Shown here: piece by piece, positions 6,844 through 14,680 of the stretch
Layout: the number at the start of each line of letters is the position of its first letter
How positions within the stretch are numbered: the first letter of the stretch is position 1
NCBI GenBank assembly: GCA_019314105.1
Contig: JAFCZY010000025.1
Location: 1-17,164 of the forward strand
From: Deltaproteobacteria bacterium
GTDB taxonomy: Bacteria; Desulfobacterota; Desulfobacteria; Desulfobacterales; Desulfobacteraceae
Direction: 5' to 3'
DNA length: 17,164 bases
Program-made: the position numbers and the translations under genes
Notes under the pieces: generated by a model
What the model saw: the letters and a program-made list of their open reading frames with translations, nothing else
What the model was told of the DNA's origin: nothing
Databases searched by the model: none

Positions 6844-8178
6844 ATGCGTTATCTTCCCCATACCAAAGAAGATATTGAAACTATGCTCAAGGTCGCCGGG
6901 GTTTCCAGCATTGACGATCTTTTTTTGAGCATACCGGATGATCTGAAGACAAAGGATGGCATTGATATACCGGAAGGCCTTTCAGAATGGGAATTAGACA
7001 CCCACATGGAAGAACTGGCCTCCGCCAATATCGCCAGTAAAAATTATAAATATTTTATCGGTGCCGGCAGTTATGACCATTATATTCCTGCCATTATCCC
7101 CTACCTGATTTCCCGGTCGGAATTTATGACCGCTTACACGCCCTATCAACCGGAAGTCAGCCAGGGAACCCTTCAGGGAATTTATGAATTCCAGACCATG
7201 ATCACCCAACTTCTGGGGATGGACGTGGCCACTGCCTCTCACTATGATTGTGGAACCGCCCTGGCAGAAGCCGCGCTCATTGCCCTTAAAAAGAACAAAA
7301 AATCTAATAAAATCGCGGTGTCCGCTCTGACTCATCCCAGTCACCGGCAGATCATTCAGACCTATATCAGCCCTTCCGGGTATGAGATTGTTGAGATCCC
7401 TTATACAAAAGAGGGGCTCACAGATATTAACGCCTTAAAAGATATGGACGACATTGCAGGGATAGCAATACAATCCCCCAATTTTTTCGGGAATATTGAA
7501 GATTTAAAAACTTTTAAGGTCGTAGCCGACGAAAAAAAGATATTGTTTATTACCTCTTTTACCGAAGCTTTGGCCTATGGTCTTTTAAAAAACCCGGGCA
7601 GTTTTGGTGCCGATCTGGTTGCCGGTGAAGGTCAAAGTCTGGGAATTTCCAAATCCTTTGGCGGTCCGGGGTTGGGCCTGCTTGCCGGAACCAAAAAACA
7701 AATGAGGAACCTCCCGGGTCGTTACATCGGAAAAACCAAAGATGCCAATGGCAAAGAGGGTTTTGTATTGACCCTTGCCACCAGAGAACAGCATATTAAA
7801 AGAGAAAAAGCCTCTTCCAATATCTGTTCCAACAACGGACTCAACGCCATGGTGGCTGCCATGTACCTTGCCACGGTGGGCAAGATCGGCATCCGGGAAA
7901 TTGCCCAGCAGAATCATGACAAAGCCATGTACCTGAAGAAAACTCTTGAAAAGGCCGGTTTTGAATCTGTCTTTGATACGCCTTTTTTCAACGAATTTAT
8001 TTTAAAAGCCCCGGCTGGATTTAAACAAAAAAGAATCGGCCTGATTAAAAACAAATATATTTTTGCCGGAATCTGTCTTGACCCTTTTTATCCTGAATTA
8101 AAAGGCCATTATCTGTTCTGTGCCACGGAAACGGTTTCAAAAAACGATATTGATCAATTGGCAAAGGAGGTGCAATAA
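6844..8178 (+). CDS. gcvPA: Glycine dehydrogenase (decarboxylating) subunit 1, P-protein N-terminal half
   Basis: This 444-residue protein is the alpha half of a split P-protein, homologous to the N-terminal half of the single-chain GcvP of E. coli. Typical segments are RYLPHTKEDIETMLKVAG at the start, FIGAGSYDHYIPAII, TAYTPYQPEVSQGTLQGIYEFQTM, GMDVATASHYDCGTALAEA, and LATREQHIKREKASSNICSN near residues 310-330. With GcvPB it forms the PLP-dependent alpha2beta2 enzyme that decarboxylates glycine and loads the aminomethyl group on GcvH. This half is enzymatically inactive alone because the PLP lysine is in GcvPB. An AAAGGA site inside the end of gcvH precedes the ATG. Its stop overlaps the gcvPB start by one base, which favours stoichiometric coupled translation. 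Confidence 0.96.
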   Translation: MRYLPHTKEDIETMLKVAGVSSIDDLFLSIPDDLKTKDGIDIPEGLSEWELDTHMEELASANIASKNYKYFIGAGSYDHYIPAIIPYLISRSEFMTAYTPYQPEVSQGTLQGIYEFQTMITQLLGMDVATASHYDCGTALAEAALIALKKNKKSNKIAVSALTHPSHRQIIQTYISPSGYEIVEIPYTKEGLTDINALKDMDDIAGIAIQSPNFFGNIEDLKTFKVVADEKKILFITSFTEALAYGLLKNPGSFGADLVAGEGQSLGISKSFGGPGLGLLAGTKKQMRNLPGRYIGKTKDANGKEGFVLTLATREQHIKREKASSNICSNNGLNAMVAAMYLATVGKIGIREIAQQNHDKAMYLKKTLEKAGFESVFDTPFFNEFILKAPAGFKQKRIGLIKNKYIFAGICLDPFYPELKGHYLFCATETVSKNDIDQLAKEVQ

Positions 8179-9635
8179 TGATTCAGCAACCCGGAACAAG
8201 CGGCCTTGTTTTGAACGAAGCTCTGCTATGGGATAAAAGCAGGGATGGCCGGTGTGCCATCTCCCTGCCAAAACAGGATGTTGACAGGGCCACCCTTGAT
8301 GACAGCCTGACCGGGGACATCCCGGATCTTCCCCAATTGTCGGAACTGGATGTGGTAAGGCATTATACAAGACTTTCCCAATGGAATTTCGGGGTGGACA
8401 CGGGCATGTATCCCCTGGGGTCTTGTACCATGAAATACAACCCCAAAACCAATGAAGTCCAGGCGGCCCGGAAGGGATTTGCCGAGGCTCACCCTTTGGC
8501 CGGTGATGAATTCTCTCAGGGGTCATTAAAATTGATGTATAACCTTGAGCGATATCTTGCAGAATTAACCGGATTTGAAGCAGTTACGTTACAACCGGCT
8601 GCTGGTGCTCACGGAGAACTGACCGGCATGCTGATGATGCATGCCTACTTTGCCAAAAAAGGGAAACAACGCTCCAAAATCATCATCCCGGATACAGCCC
8701 ACGGCACGAACCCTGCCAGCGCAGCTCTTTGCGGATTTGAGCCCATCAATGTCAAATCAGGACCCGATGGAATTCTTGACCCTGAAACCATTGCTGCGGT
8801 CATGGATGAAGATACGGCAGGTATCATGGTAACCAATCCCAATACCCTGGGGCTTTTTGAATCTAATATCAAAAAAATTGCCGATATCGTTCATTCCAAA
8901 GGCGGTCTTGTGTACGGCGATGGCGCCAACATGAATGCCATTATGGGTATTGTCAAACCCGGAGAGATTGGAATTGATGTTCTTCATTTGAATCTTCATA
9001 AAACATTTTCAACCCCCCATGGAGGTGGCGGTCCCGGGTCAGGTCCTGTGGCTGTGGGCAAACGCCTTGAACCTTTCCTTCCCGTTCCCAGGGTGGTAAA
9101 GGAATTGGATTCCTATAAATTTATTACGGATTGTCCGGAAACCATTGGCAAGATTCATACCTTTTACGGTCATTTCGGGATCATGGTCAGGGCCTATGCC
9201 TATATCCTTTCCATGGGTGCCAAAGGCCTTCTGGATACCAGCCGACTTGCCGTTTTGAGTGCCAATTATATTAAGGAAAGTTTGAAGGGCACCTTGAATC
9301 TTCCCTATGACAGACCCTGCATGCATGAATGTGTCTTTAATGATGAGATTCAGCAAAAAAATCATATTACCACGGTTGATATGGCCAAAAGGCTTTTAGA
9401 CTATGGATTTCACCCGCCCACAATTTATTTTCCCTTGGTGGTACACGGCGCATTTATGGTAGAACCCACTGAAAGTGAATCCAAAGAAGATATTGATCAA
9501 TTCATTGATGCGGTGAAGGCCATTGCCAAAGAAGCAAAGGAAGATCCTGAAAAGTTAAGGAAAGCACCCTTTCGGACAAAAGTCACGCGACTTGATGAAG
9601 TCACTGCGGCAAGGAAACCATGTCTCAAAGGCTAA
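8178..9635 (+). CDS. gcvPB: Glycine dehydrogenase (decarboxylating) subunit 2, P-protein C-terminal half with PLP lysine
   Basis: This 485-residue protein carries the catalytic half of the split P-protein. The PLP-binding lysine is Lys275 in LNLHKTFSTPHGGGGPGSGP. Other family segments are DTGMYPLGSCTMKYNPK near residue 76, LQPAAGAHGELTGMLMM, IPDTAHGTNPASAAL and GDGANMNAIMG. It catalyses glycine decarboxylation and transfer of the aminomethyl group to the lipoyl arm of GcvH; the overall reaction is reversible and can run toward glycine synthesis from CO2. The ATG at 8178 shares its first base with the gcvPA stop and has a strong AAAGGAGG (8163-8170). The last 16 bases overlap the lipB start. 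Length and motifs are normal. Confidence 0.97.
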   Translation: MIQQPGTSGLVLNEALLWDKSRDGRCAISLPKQDVDRATLDDSLTGDIPDLPQLSELDVVRHYTRLSQWNFGVDTGMYPLGSCTMKYNPKTNEVQAARKGFAEAHPLAGDEFSQGSLKLMYNLERYLAELTGFEAVTLQPAAGAHGELTGMLMMHAYFAKKGKQRSKIIIPDTAHGTNPASAALCGFEPINVKSGPDGILDPETIAAVMDEDTAGIMVTNPNTLGLFESNIKKIADIVHSKGGLVYGDGANMNAIMGIVKPGEIGIDVLHLNLHKTFSTPHGGGGPGSGPVAVGKRLEPFLPVPRVVKELDSYKFITDCPETIGKIHTFYGHFGIMVRAYAYILSMGAKGLLDTSRLAVLSANYIKESLKGTLNLPYDRPCMHECVFNDEIQQKNHITTVDMAKRLLDYGFHPPTIYFPLVVHGAFMVEPTESESKEDIDQFIDAVKAIAKEAKEDPEKLRKAPFRTKVTRLDEVTAARKPCLKG

Positions 9636-10372
9636 ATAAACCGAAGCGCTCTGCTGTATTCATGGACCTGGGTCTATTGGACTACAGCAGAGCGCTTGAT
9701 CTTCAGACACAAATTCTGCAATCAAAGATAGATCACCCCCTTAGCGAGGATCGGATTCTCTTTGTTGAACACCCTTCTGTTTTTACACTTGGCAAAAGAG
9801 GCGGAGAAGAAAATTTAGTTATTTCAAGAAATTTTTTGACCGCGAAAAGGATTGATATTGTTCAAACGAACCGGGGGGGGAATATTACCTATCACGGTCC
9901 TGGACAGGCAGTCTTGTATCCAATAGTCAATCTTGAAAAAAACAAAATCGGGGTAAAGGAGTTTGTCCATGGTCTTGAAGAGATCATGAAACGAACAGCA
10001 ATGGCGTTTAATATTGATGCGGACAGAAACCTGAAAAATCATGGCATCTGGGTTGGGAATTCAAAGATTGGAAGTGTTGGGATCTCCATCAAACATGGGA
10101 TATCCTTTCATGGTCTTGCCCTGAATATCAATCCTGATCTTGAGCCTTTTTCATGGATCAATCCCTGTGGGCTCAGCAATATCTCCATAACCTCCATTGA
10201 AAAAGAAAGAAGAAAATTAAACGCCACGGAGAAGCTATCCGATAATGATCTGTCAATGGATCAGATAAAAGATAGCTTTATAAAGCATTTTTCATCTATA
10301 TTTAACTATTCAATTATAAAAAATAATGATTCTTCAAAAAAAACAAAAAAGACGAAAGCCGTCATGGCTTAA
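9620..10372 (+). CDS. lipB: Octanoyl-[acyl carrier protein]:protein N-octanoyltransferase (LipB)
   Basis: LipB moves octanoyl from ACP to the lysine of lipoyl domains, here presumably GcvH, before sulfur insertion by LipA. The 250-residue protein has RGGNITYHGPGQAVLYPI (residues ~85-102), HGIWVGNSKIGSVGI with catalytic Lys149, HGLALNI, and NPCG with catalytic Cys183. The start at 9620 overlaps gcvPB by 16 bases and has AAGGAA just upstream. An alternative in-frame ATG at 9662 would begin MDLGLLDY, at the edge of the conserved core, but has no ribosome binding site and lies in the loop of a strong hairpin (9644-9697). The C-terminal tail after residue ~200 is lysine/serine-rich, probably variable, and its last 47 bases overlap lipA. 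It is slightly longer than the typical 210-230 residues. Confidence 0.94.
   Translation: MSQRLNKPKRSAVFMDLGLLDYSRALDLQTQILQSKIDHPLSEDRILFVEHPSVFTLGKRGGEENLVISRNFLTAKRIDIVQTNRGGNITYHGPGQAVLYPIVNLEKNKIGVKEFVHGLEEIMKRTAMAFNIDADRNLKNHGIWVGNSKIGSVGISIKHGISFHGLALNINPDLEPFSWINPCGLSNISITSIEKERRKLNATEKLSDNDLSMDQIKDSFIKHFSSIFNYSIIKNNDSSKKTKKTKAVMA
9644..9697 (+). repeat. Perfect 15-bp inverted repeat (24-base loop) at the start of lipB
   Basis: AAGCGCTCTGCTGTA (9644-9658) is the exact reverse complement of TACAGCAGAGCGCTT (9683-9697). The RNA would form a strong stem 9 bases after the gcvPB stop and 24 bases after the first base of the lipB start codon. There is no T-run after it, so it does not look like an intrinsic terminator. 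Confidence 0.9.
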
Positions 10373-11195
10373 GAAAAGTCTTCCCAAAGGCGGCGATTAT
10401 CGACGGGTACGAGGACTTCTATCCACTGCCAGGCTGCACACGGTCTGCCAGGAAGCTAATTGTCCCAATATGTTTGAATGTTTTTCTAAAAACACCGCCA
10501 CCTTTATGATCTTGGGATCCGAATGTACACGGAACTGCAGGTTTTGCAATGTTTCGCCCGGCAGTCCGCCTCCGGTTGATCCGGATGAACCCATGAGAGT
10601 TGCTAAAACCGCCCTTGATTTAAACTTAAAATATGTGGTGGTGACATCTGTTACCAGAGATGACCTTGAAGATGGCGGCGCTTCTCATTTTGCTGACACC
10701 ATTAAAGCCATTAAGGCCACCCTGCCGGATGATCCGAAAGTTGAGGTGTTGATTCCTGATTTTCAGGGGAATATCGATGCGCTAAAGATAGTTGTATCTG
10801 CAAACCCGGATGTGCTAAACCATAATATTGAGACGGTTCCCTCGCTATACCCGACGGCCAGACCTGAAGCCAACTATCGGCAATCTCTTAATCTTTTGCA
10901 GAATGTACATGCAATTGACGATTCAATGCCGGTTAAATCAGGTATGATGGTGGGCTTGGGAGAAACCCTGGAAGAACTTAAACAAACCATGACGGATCTT
11001 TTCACTCATGGCTGTAATATCTTAACGATAGGTCAATATCTTCAGCCCACAAAAGCCCATCTTAACGTTGAAAAATATTATTCCCCGGATGAGTTTAAAG
11101 TACTTGAAAACAAAGCCAGACAAATCGGGTTTAAAAAACTAGCAGCCGGACCATTTGTTCGAAGCTCCTATAATGCTCAGGATCTATTTGGTTAA
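10326..11195 (+). CDS. lipA: Lipoyl synthase (LipA), radical SAM
   Basis: LipA inserts two sulfur atoms into the protein-bound octanoyl group. The 289-residue protein has both iron-sulfur sites: the auxiliary cluster cysteines Cys41, Cys46 and Cys52 in VCQEANCPNMFECF, and the radical-SAM CxxxCxxC at Cys67, Cys71 and Cys74 (ECTRNCRFC). It ends with the RSSYNAQ motif (Ser280/281) that supplies the serine ligand of the auxiliary cluster. DDLEDGGASHFADTI, TVPSLYPTARP and KSGMMVGLGET are also typical. The ATG at 10326 has no evident Shine-Dalgarno and overlaps lipB by 47 bases, so translational coupling to lipB is likely. It is the last gene of the operon, followed by a hairpin at 11200-11235. Length is normal. 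Confidence 0.96.
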   Translation: MILQKKQKRRKPSWLKKSLPKGGDYRRVRGLLSTARLHTVCQEANCPNMFECFSKNTATFMILGSECTRNCRFCNVSPGSPPPVDPDEPMRVAKTALDLNLKYVVVTSVTRDDLEDGGASHFADTIKAIKATLPDDPKVEVLIPDFQGNIDALKIVVSANPDVLNHNIETVPSLYPTARPEANYRQSLNLLQNVHAIDDSMPVKSGMMVGLGETLEELKQTMTDLFTHGCNILTIGQYLQPTKAHLNVEKYYSPDEFKVLENKARQIGFKKLAAGPFVRSSYNAQDLFG

Positions 11196-11199
11196 ATAC

Positions 11200-11235
11200 T
11201 GCCCGATCGAAAGCCGCCAATTTTTCGGTCAGGCA
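11200..11235. terminator. Hairpin between the converging lipA and pyk genes, likely shared terminator
   Basis: TGCCCGATCGAAA (11200-11212) pairs with TTTCGGTCAGGCA (11223-11235) as a 13-position stem with one mismatch and one G-T wobble. On the minus strand the stem follows directly after the TAG at 11238-11236 that ends the shifted pyk frame and is trailed by GTATTT. On the plus strand it begins 5 bases after the lipA stop, with a T-run about ten bases farther on. It probably serves pyk and may serve both genes. Confidence 0.6.
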
Positions 11236-12649
11236 CTACATACATCTTTTTTTGAAATTATCCGCTGTACTGATTTCAATATACGTGGCCCCTTGTTTGG
11301 GATCAAAGTTGCCTGCAAGAACAATAATCAAATCTTCTTCTTCAAAACATTTATCTTCTAACAATCGACAAATGGAGGTTTAAAGATTTCGTACTGGTGA
11401 TATTCAGGGAAATATGTTCTGCAAACACCCCAAATGACAGGGATAATTGCCGCATTACGCGTTTATCATACACCTGGGCATATATGGGATTATCTCCCCT
11501 GTAAGCGGCAAGAGAAAGAATTGTTTTGCCGGTTAGTGAGTCTGCGACGATGGCTTTGGTTTTCAGCCTTAAAGAGGCCTTAACAGCAGCTTTGGAGAGA
11601 TAAGCGGTAATTTTGTTTTCAAGGGTATAAGGGACATTTATAAAGGAGCTCTTTTTACGCTCTACTTCCATGGCAATCTTTGTCATGGTTCTGACCGCCA
11701 CTTCCGGATATTTTCCATTAGCCGTTTCCCCGGAAAGCATCAGTGCATCCGCATGATCCAGACAGGCATTGGCAACATCTGATACCTCTGCTCGTGTCGG
11801 CCGAGGCGATTCGATCATGGAATGCAGCATCTGGGTGGCAACAATGACCGGTTTTCTTTTTTCAATACACGTCCGAACAATCTGTTTCTGTATTAACGGG
11901 ATCTGTTCTGTGGGGATTTCAACTGCCAGATCACCTCTTGCAATCATTATCCCATAGGCATGATCCAAAATTTCATCTATATTTTCAACCCCTTGGGAAT
12001 TTTCAATTTTTGCAATAATTTTTATAGAAGATTTCTTTTTGTTCAATATTTTTTGAACGGCGTTAACATCATTTTTGTTTCTGACAAAAGAATGGGCAAT
12101 AAAATCAAGATCATTATCGGCTGCAAATTCAATAAACCCTTTGTCTTTTTCGCTTAAAGCCGGAAGCGTTACATGAACAGAAGGGATATTAATACTTTTT
12201 CTGGCACTGATCACCCCATCGTTTTCCACATGACAAGTTAAATAATCATCATTTTTCTCCGTGACAGCAAGGGCGACATATCCATCATCAACTAAAATGG
12301 AACTCCCCACAGGAACATCCTTAACAAAATATTTATAAGAAACACAGATCACTTTGCCGTTGGATTTTTCACCCGGCGCACCTTTTATTTTTATGGTGTC
12401 ACCATATTTTACTGTCAAAAGTTTATCACTGTCACAGGTTCTGATTTCAGGACCTTTGGTGTCCAGAAGAATCCCTATTTTATCAGACACCAGTCTTGTA
12501 TTTTCAATCACTTGCCGGGCATCATCATGGGTCATATGAGCCGTGTTCAGGCGCACAACGTTCATACCTGCCTTATAAAGTGTTCCTATAAAGTCAGGGG
12601 AACTATTTAAGTTAGAAATAGTTGCGACGATTTTTGTTTTTTTCGGCAT
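11236..12649 (-). CDS. pyk: Pyruvate kinase with an apparent frameshift before the last ~48 codons
   Basis: Pyruvate kinase converts PEP and ADP to pyruvate and ATP. The main frame shows MPKKTKIVATI, NVVRLNTAHMTHDDA, LLDTKGPEIRT, KIIAKIENSQGVENIDEI, IMIARGDLAVEIP, and TQMLHSMIESPRPTRAEVSDVANA, all standard. In this frame it stops at 11351 with a non-family ending. Shifting +1 near 11378-11385 gives RLLEDKCFEEEDLIIVLAG and NFDPKQGATYIEISTADNF, the expected end of the C-terminal domain, stopping at 11236 beside a hairpin. Restored length is about 471 residues, normal for the family. One lost A in the TTTAAAC region would explain it. The start is the ATG at 12649, because AGGAGG (12663-12658) lies 8 bases upstream; a TTG at 12655 is too close to it. 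It overlaps the holA end by 38 bases and is the last gene of the ileS operon. It may be a sequencing error, a real mutation or recoding. Confidence 0.85.
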
Positions 12650-13913
12650 ACACAAACCCTCCTTTACGACAGGTGGTAATGATAAAGCCTTCTATAGCCG
12701 TCTTAGCATCAAAAGACAAAGATTTCAGTCTGTAATCCAAGTCACTTAAAAAAAACAAGGATTGATTCAGCTCAGTTAAAGAAAAGTTCTCAGATTTTTG
12801 AAATACCTGAAATACAGGATAGGCATTCTGGGGATTGGGTGCAAGGAAAAGATCATTTATCTTTCCTTTTTTTTTCTTTGAGCTTTTCCTTGATAGATAT
12901 TCATCCTGCCTTTCAATAGCAGTTTTTGTCTGTTTGTCATGCGCTATAATTTGGGGAAGAACGATCTGTTTGAAAGAATTAAAATTTATTTTTTTAAGAC
13001 GCACGTTTTTATTTGTTTGATAAAATTGTCTGGTAAAACATTTTACCAGAATTAATCTTCGAATTTGATTTTCAAATGATCTTAGTATCTGCAAGGGATG
13101 GAACCCTTCATTAAAAAGTGAATTTAAATAAAAAAGCGCATTTTTAACATCTTTGGCCATAAACGCATTGGTTAAATTAAATATGGGATCTTTTTTATCC
13201 CTTATAACAACCGCTTTTACATCTGCTGTTGAAATTGTCCGGTTTTTTCCAGAATAAACAATCAGCTTCTCCAGATTCTGAGATAAAAGATCAAGATTAA
13301 ATCCTGTCAACTCCACCAGGGCATGAAAGGCCTGATGATCAATAATTTTTTCAGACTTTGACAGAATTTGACCCGCAACACTTTGCAAGACAGCCCTCTG
13401 TTCATCCAGGTCAGTTTTTCTTGCCCCCGTGGGAACAGAGCAGTCTATAACGAACCCTTTGTCCGATAGTGCCTTGTATATCTTTTTCCTTTTATCAATA
13501 CCGGTAGTTGTGAGAATTAAAAAATGATTTAAAGGAATACCTTTTTCAATAAAATCTACCAGACGGTCAAGATCAGATGGTGAGAAACTGATCTCCTGAT
13601 TGTTCGATGGTTTTGAAAACAAAGGCGCATTTTTAACTGCCACAATTTTTTTGGGAATAAAAAACGAAAAAGTGGAGACCTGCTCAATAATATCTCCCAT
13701 GGAAACAGATCCTCCTTCAAGGGTTTCCATGGCAAATAGTTTATTATTGTCATCATTTCCAAACAAAAAAGAAGCGGTGGTTTTAAACGCCTGTTTTACC
13801 AGATAAGGTTCACCGTAAATCAAGATCAGGCCAGGAAGAATATCCTCTTCTCGAAGAGAATTAAAAAATGAGTCTAATTTATTATATTTAACGTTATTTT
13901 TATTGGGTGCCAT
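12612..13913 (-). CDS. holA: DNA polymerase III delta subunit (clamp-loader), long form
   Basis: HolA is the clamp-loader subunit that opens the beta sliding clamp. The 433-residue protein shows the family pattern: LPGLILIYGEPYLVKQAF near the N-terminus, FSFFIPKKIVAVKNAPLF, LNHFLILTTTGIDKRKKIYK, then DPIFNLTNAFMAKDVKNAL and EGFHPLQILRSFENQIRRLI in the collar region, and AIEGFIITTC at the end. It is about 90 residues longer than E. coli HolA. Much of the excess lies between residues ~300 and 380, a basic stretch with RKSSKKKKGK. The ATG at 13913 overlaps the lgt end by 14 bases and has no clear Shine-Dalgarno, so coupled translation is likely. Its 3' end overlaps pyk. Overall similarity is weaker than for its neighbours, as is usual for delta subunits. 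Confidence 0.85.
   Translation of the reverse strand: MAPNKNNVKYNKLDSFFNSLREEDILPGLILIYGEPYLVKQAFKTTASFLFGNDDNNKLFAMETLEGGSVSMGDIIEQVSTFSFFIPKKIVAVKNAPLFSKPSNNQEISFSPSDLDRLVDFIEKGIPLNHFLILTTTGIDKRKKIYKALSDKGFVIDCSVPTGARKTDLDEQRAVLQSVAGQILSKSEKIIDHQAFHALVELTGFNLDLLSQNLEKLIVYSGKNRTISTADVKAVVIRDKKDPIFNLTNAFMAKDVKNALFYLNSLFNEGFHPLQILRSFENQIRRLILVKCFTRQFYQTNKNVRLKKINFNSFKQIVLPQIIAHDKQTKTAIERQDEYLSRKSSKKKKGKINDLFLAPNPQNAYPVFQVFQKSENFSLTELNQSLFFLSDLDYRLKSLSFDAKTAIEGFIITTCRKGGFVYAEKNKNRRNYF
13029..13050. repeat. Near-perfect palindrome inside holA
   Basis: TCTGGTAAAA and TTTTACCAGA form a perfect 10-bp inverted repeat with a 2-base centre, within codons for LVKCFTR of holA. It is probably coincidental coding sequence. 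Confidence 0.6.
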
Positions 13914-14670
13914 GAGAAGATTTTGAAAATTTAATTAAAAGAATCAAGAAAAACAAAAAAACCATCAGTCCGATTCCCTGTGACATGGAAATAAAGTCAA
14001 AAAAGAAATTTCCCCGGAAATCTCCTCTGAAAAATTCAACAATGAACCTGAACAATGAGTAGAGCATAATATAACTTAAAAACACCATGCCGTTAAATTT
14101 CTTTCTTTTCTGGAGCCACAAGAGAATAAAAAACAGGATTAAATTTGAAAATACCGAATATATCTGGGTCGGATGCAGATAAACGCCTAAAGGTGCAAGA
14201 CTCTCCGGATTTGTAAATTTAATGGCAATAGGCAGGGTACACTCTTTCCCATAGCAGCACCCGGCAAAAAAACAACCGATTCTTCCAACAGCATGGCCCA
14301 GGGCAACACCTGGCGCAATAATATCAGCAGTTTTCCAGATATTCAGGTTTTTTAATTTCAGGTAAATGGCTGTTGTCACAACAGCAGAAAAAAATCCACC
14401 GAAAAAGACAAGCCCCCCATTCCAAATCTTAAAGATGTCTACCAGATTATTTTTATAAACGTCAAAATTGATCAATACGTATAAAAGGCGTGCGCCCAAA
14501 AGAGCAGATATCAGAATAACAAAAAAAATATCGGGGATGGTCTCGGAAGATATCCCGTGGGGGGTTGCATTTTTTTGAGAAACCCACATGGCTGTCATAA
14601 ATCCCAGGGCAACAAAAAGACCATAGGTATAAAGATTAAAACTGCCGATATGTAAAAGTACGGGATGCAT
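13900..14670 (-). CDS. lgt: Prolipoprotein diacylglyceryl transferase (Lgt)
   Basis: Lgt is an inner-membrane enzyme that adds diacylglycerol from phosphatidylglycerol to the lipobox cysteine of prolipoproteins, the first step of lipoprotein maturation. The 256-residue protein is normal in length and has about seven hydrophobic segments. Signature sequences are HPVLLHIGSFNLYTYGLFVALGF (in parts) at the N-terminus, NGGLVFFGGFF, the Lgt motif GHAVGRIGCFFAGCCYG, HPTQIYSVFSNL, and SLFRFIVEFFRGD. GGLVFFGG and GRIGCF replace the E. coli forms GGMSFHGG and GRIGNF; these variants are, to my knowledge, common outside Gammaproteobacteria. An AGG-rich site at the lspA stop precedes the ATG. It sits 10 bases after lspA, which encodes the next enzyme of the same pathway. 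Confidence 0.95.
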   Translation of the reverse strand: MHPVLLHIGSFNLYTYGLFVALGFMTAMWVSQKNATPHGISSETIPDIFFVILISALLGARLLYVLINFDVYKNNLVDIFKIWNGGLVFFGGFFSAVVTTAIYLKLKNLNIWKTADIIAPGVALGHAVGRIGCFFAGCCYGKECTLPIAIKFTNPESLAPLGVYLHPTQIYSVFSNLILFFILLWLQKRKKFNGMVFLSYIMLYSLFRFIVEFFRGDFRGNFFFDFISMSQGIGLMVFLFFLILLIKFSKSSHGTQ

Positions 14671-14680
14671 ATGCCTGCCT

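Noticed and set aside
9662..10372. lipB start at the ATG in the hairpin loop
   Set aside because: It has no ribosome binding site, and the upstream ATG at 9620 has AAGGAA and a normal operon overlap. Kept only as an alternative.
11155..11361. 68-codon plus-strand open frame after lipA
   Set aside because: It overlaps the lipA end and lies opposite the real pyk C-terminal coding sequence; its composition shows no family features.
11378..11385. Programmed -1 frameshifting in pyk at T TTA AAC
   Set aside because: The -1 frame reaches a stop after six codons (PPFVDC). The family-like C-terminus is in the +1 frame, so the canonical mechanism does not fit.
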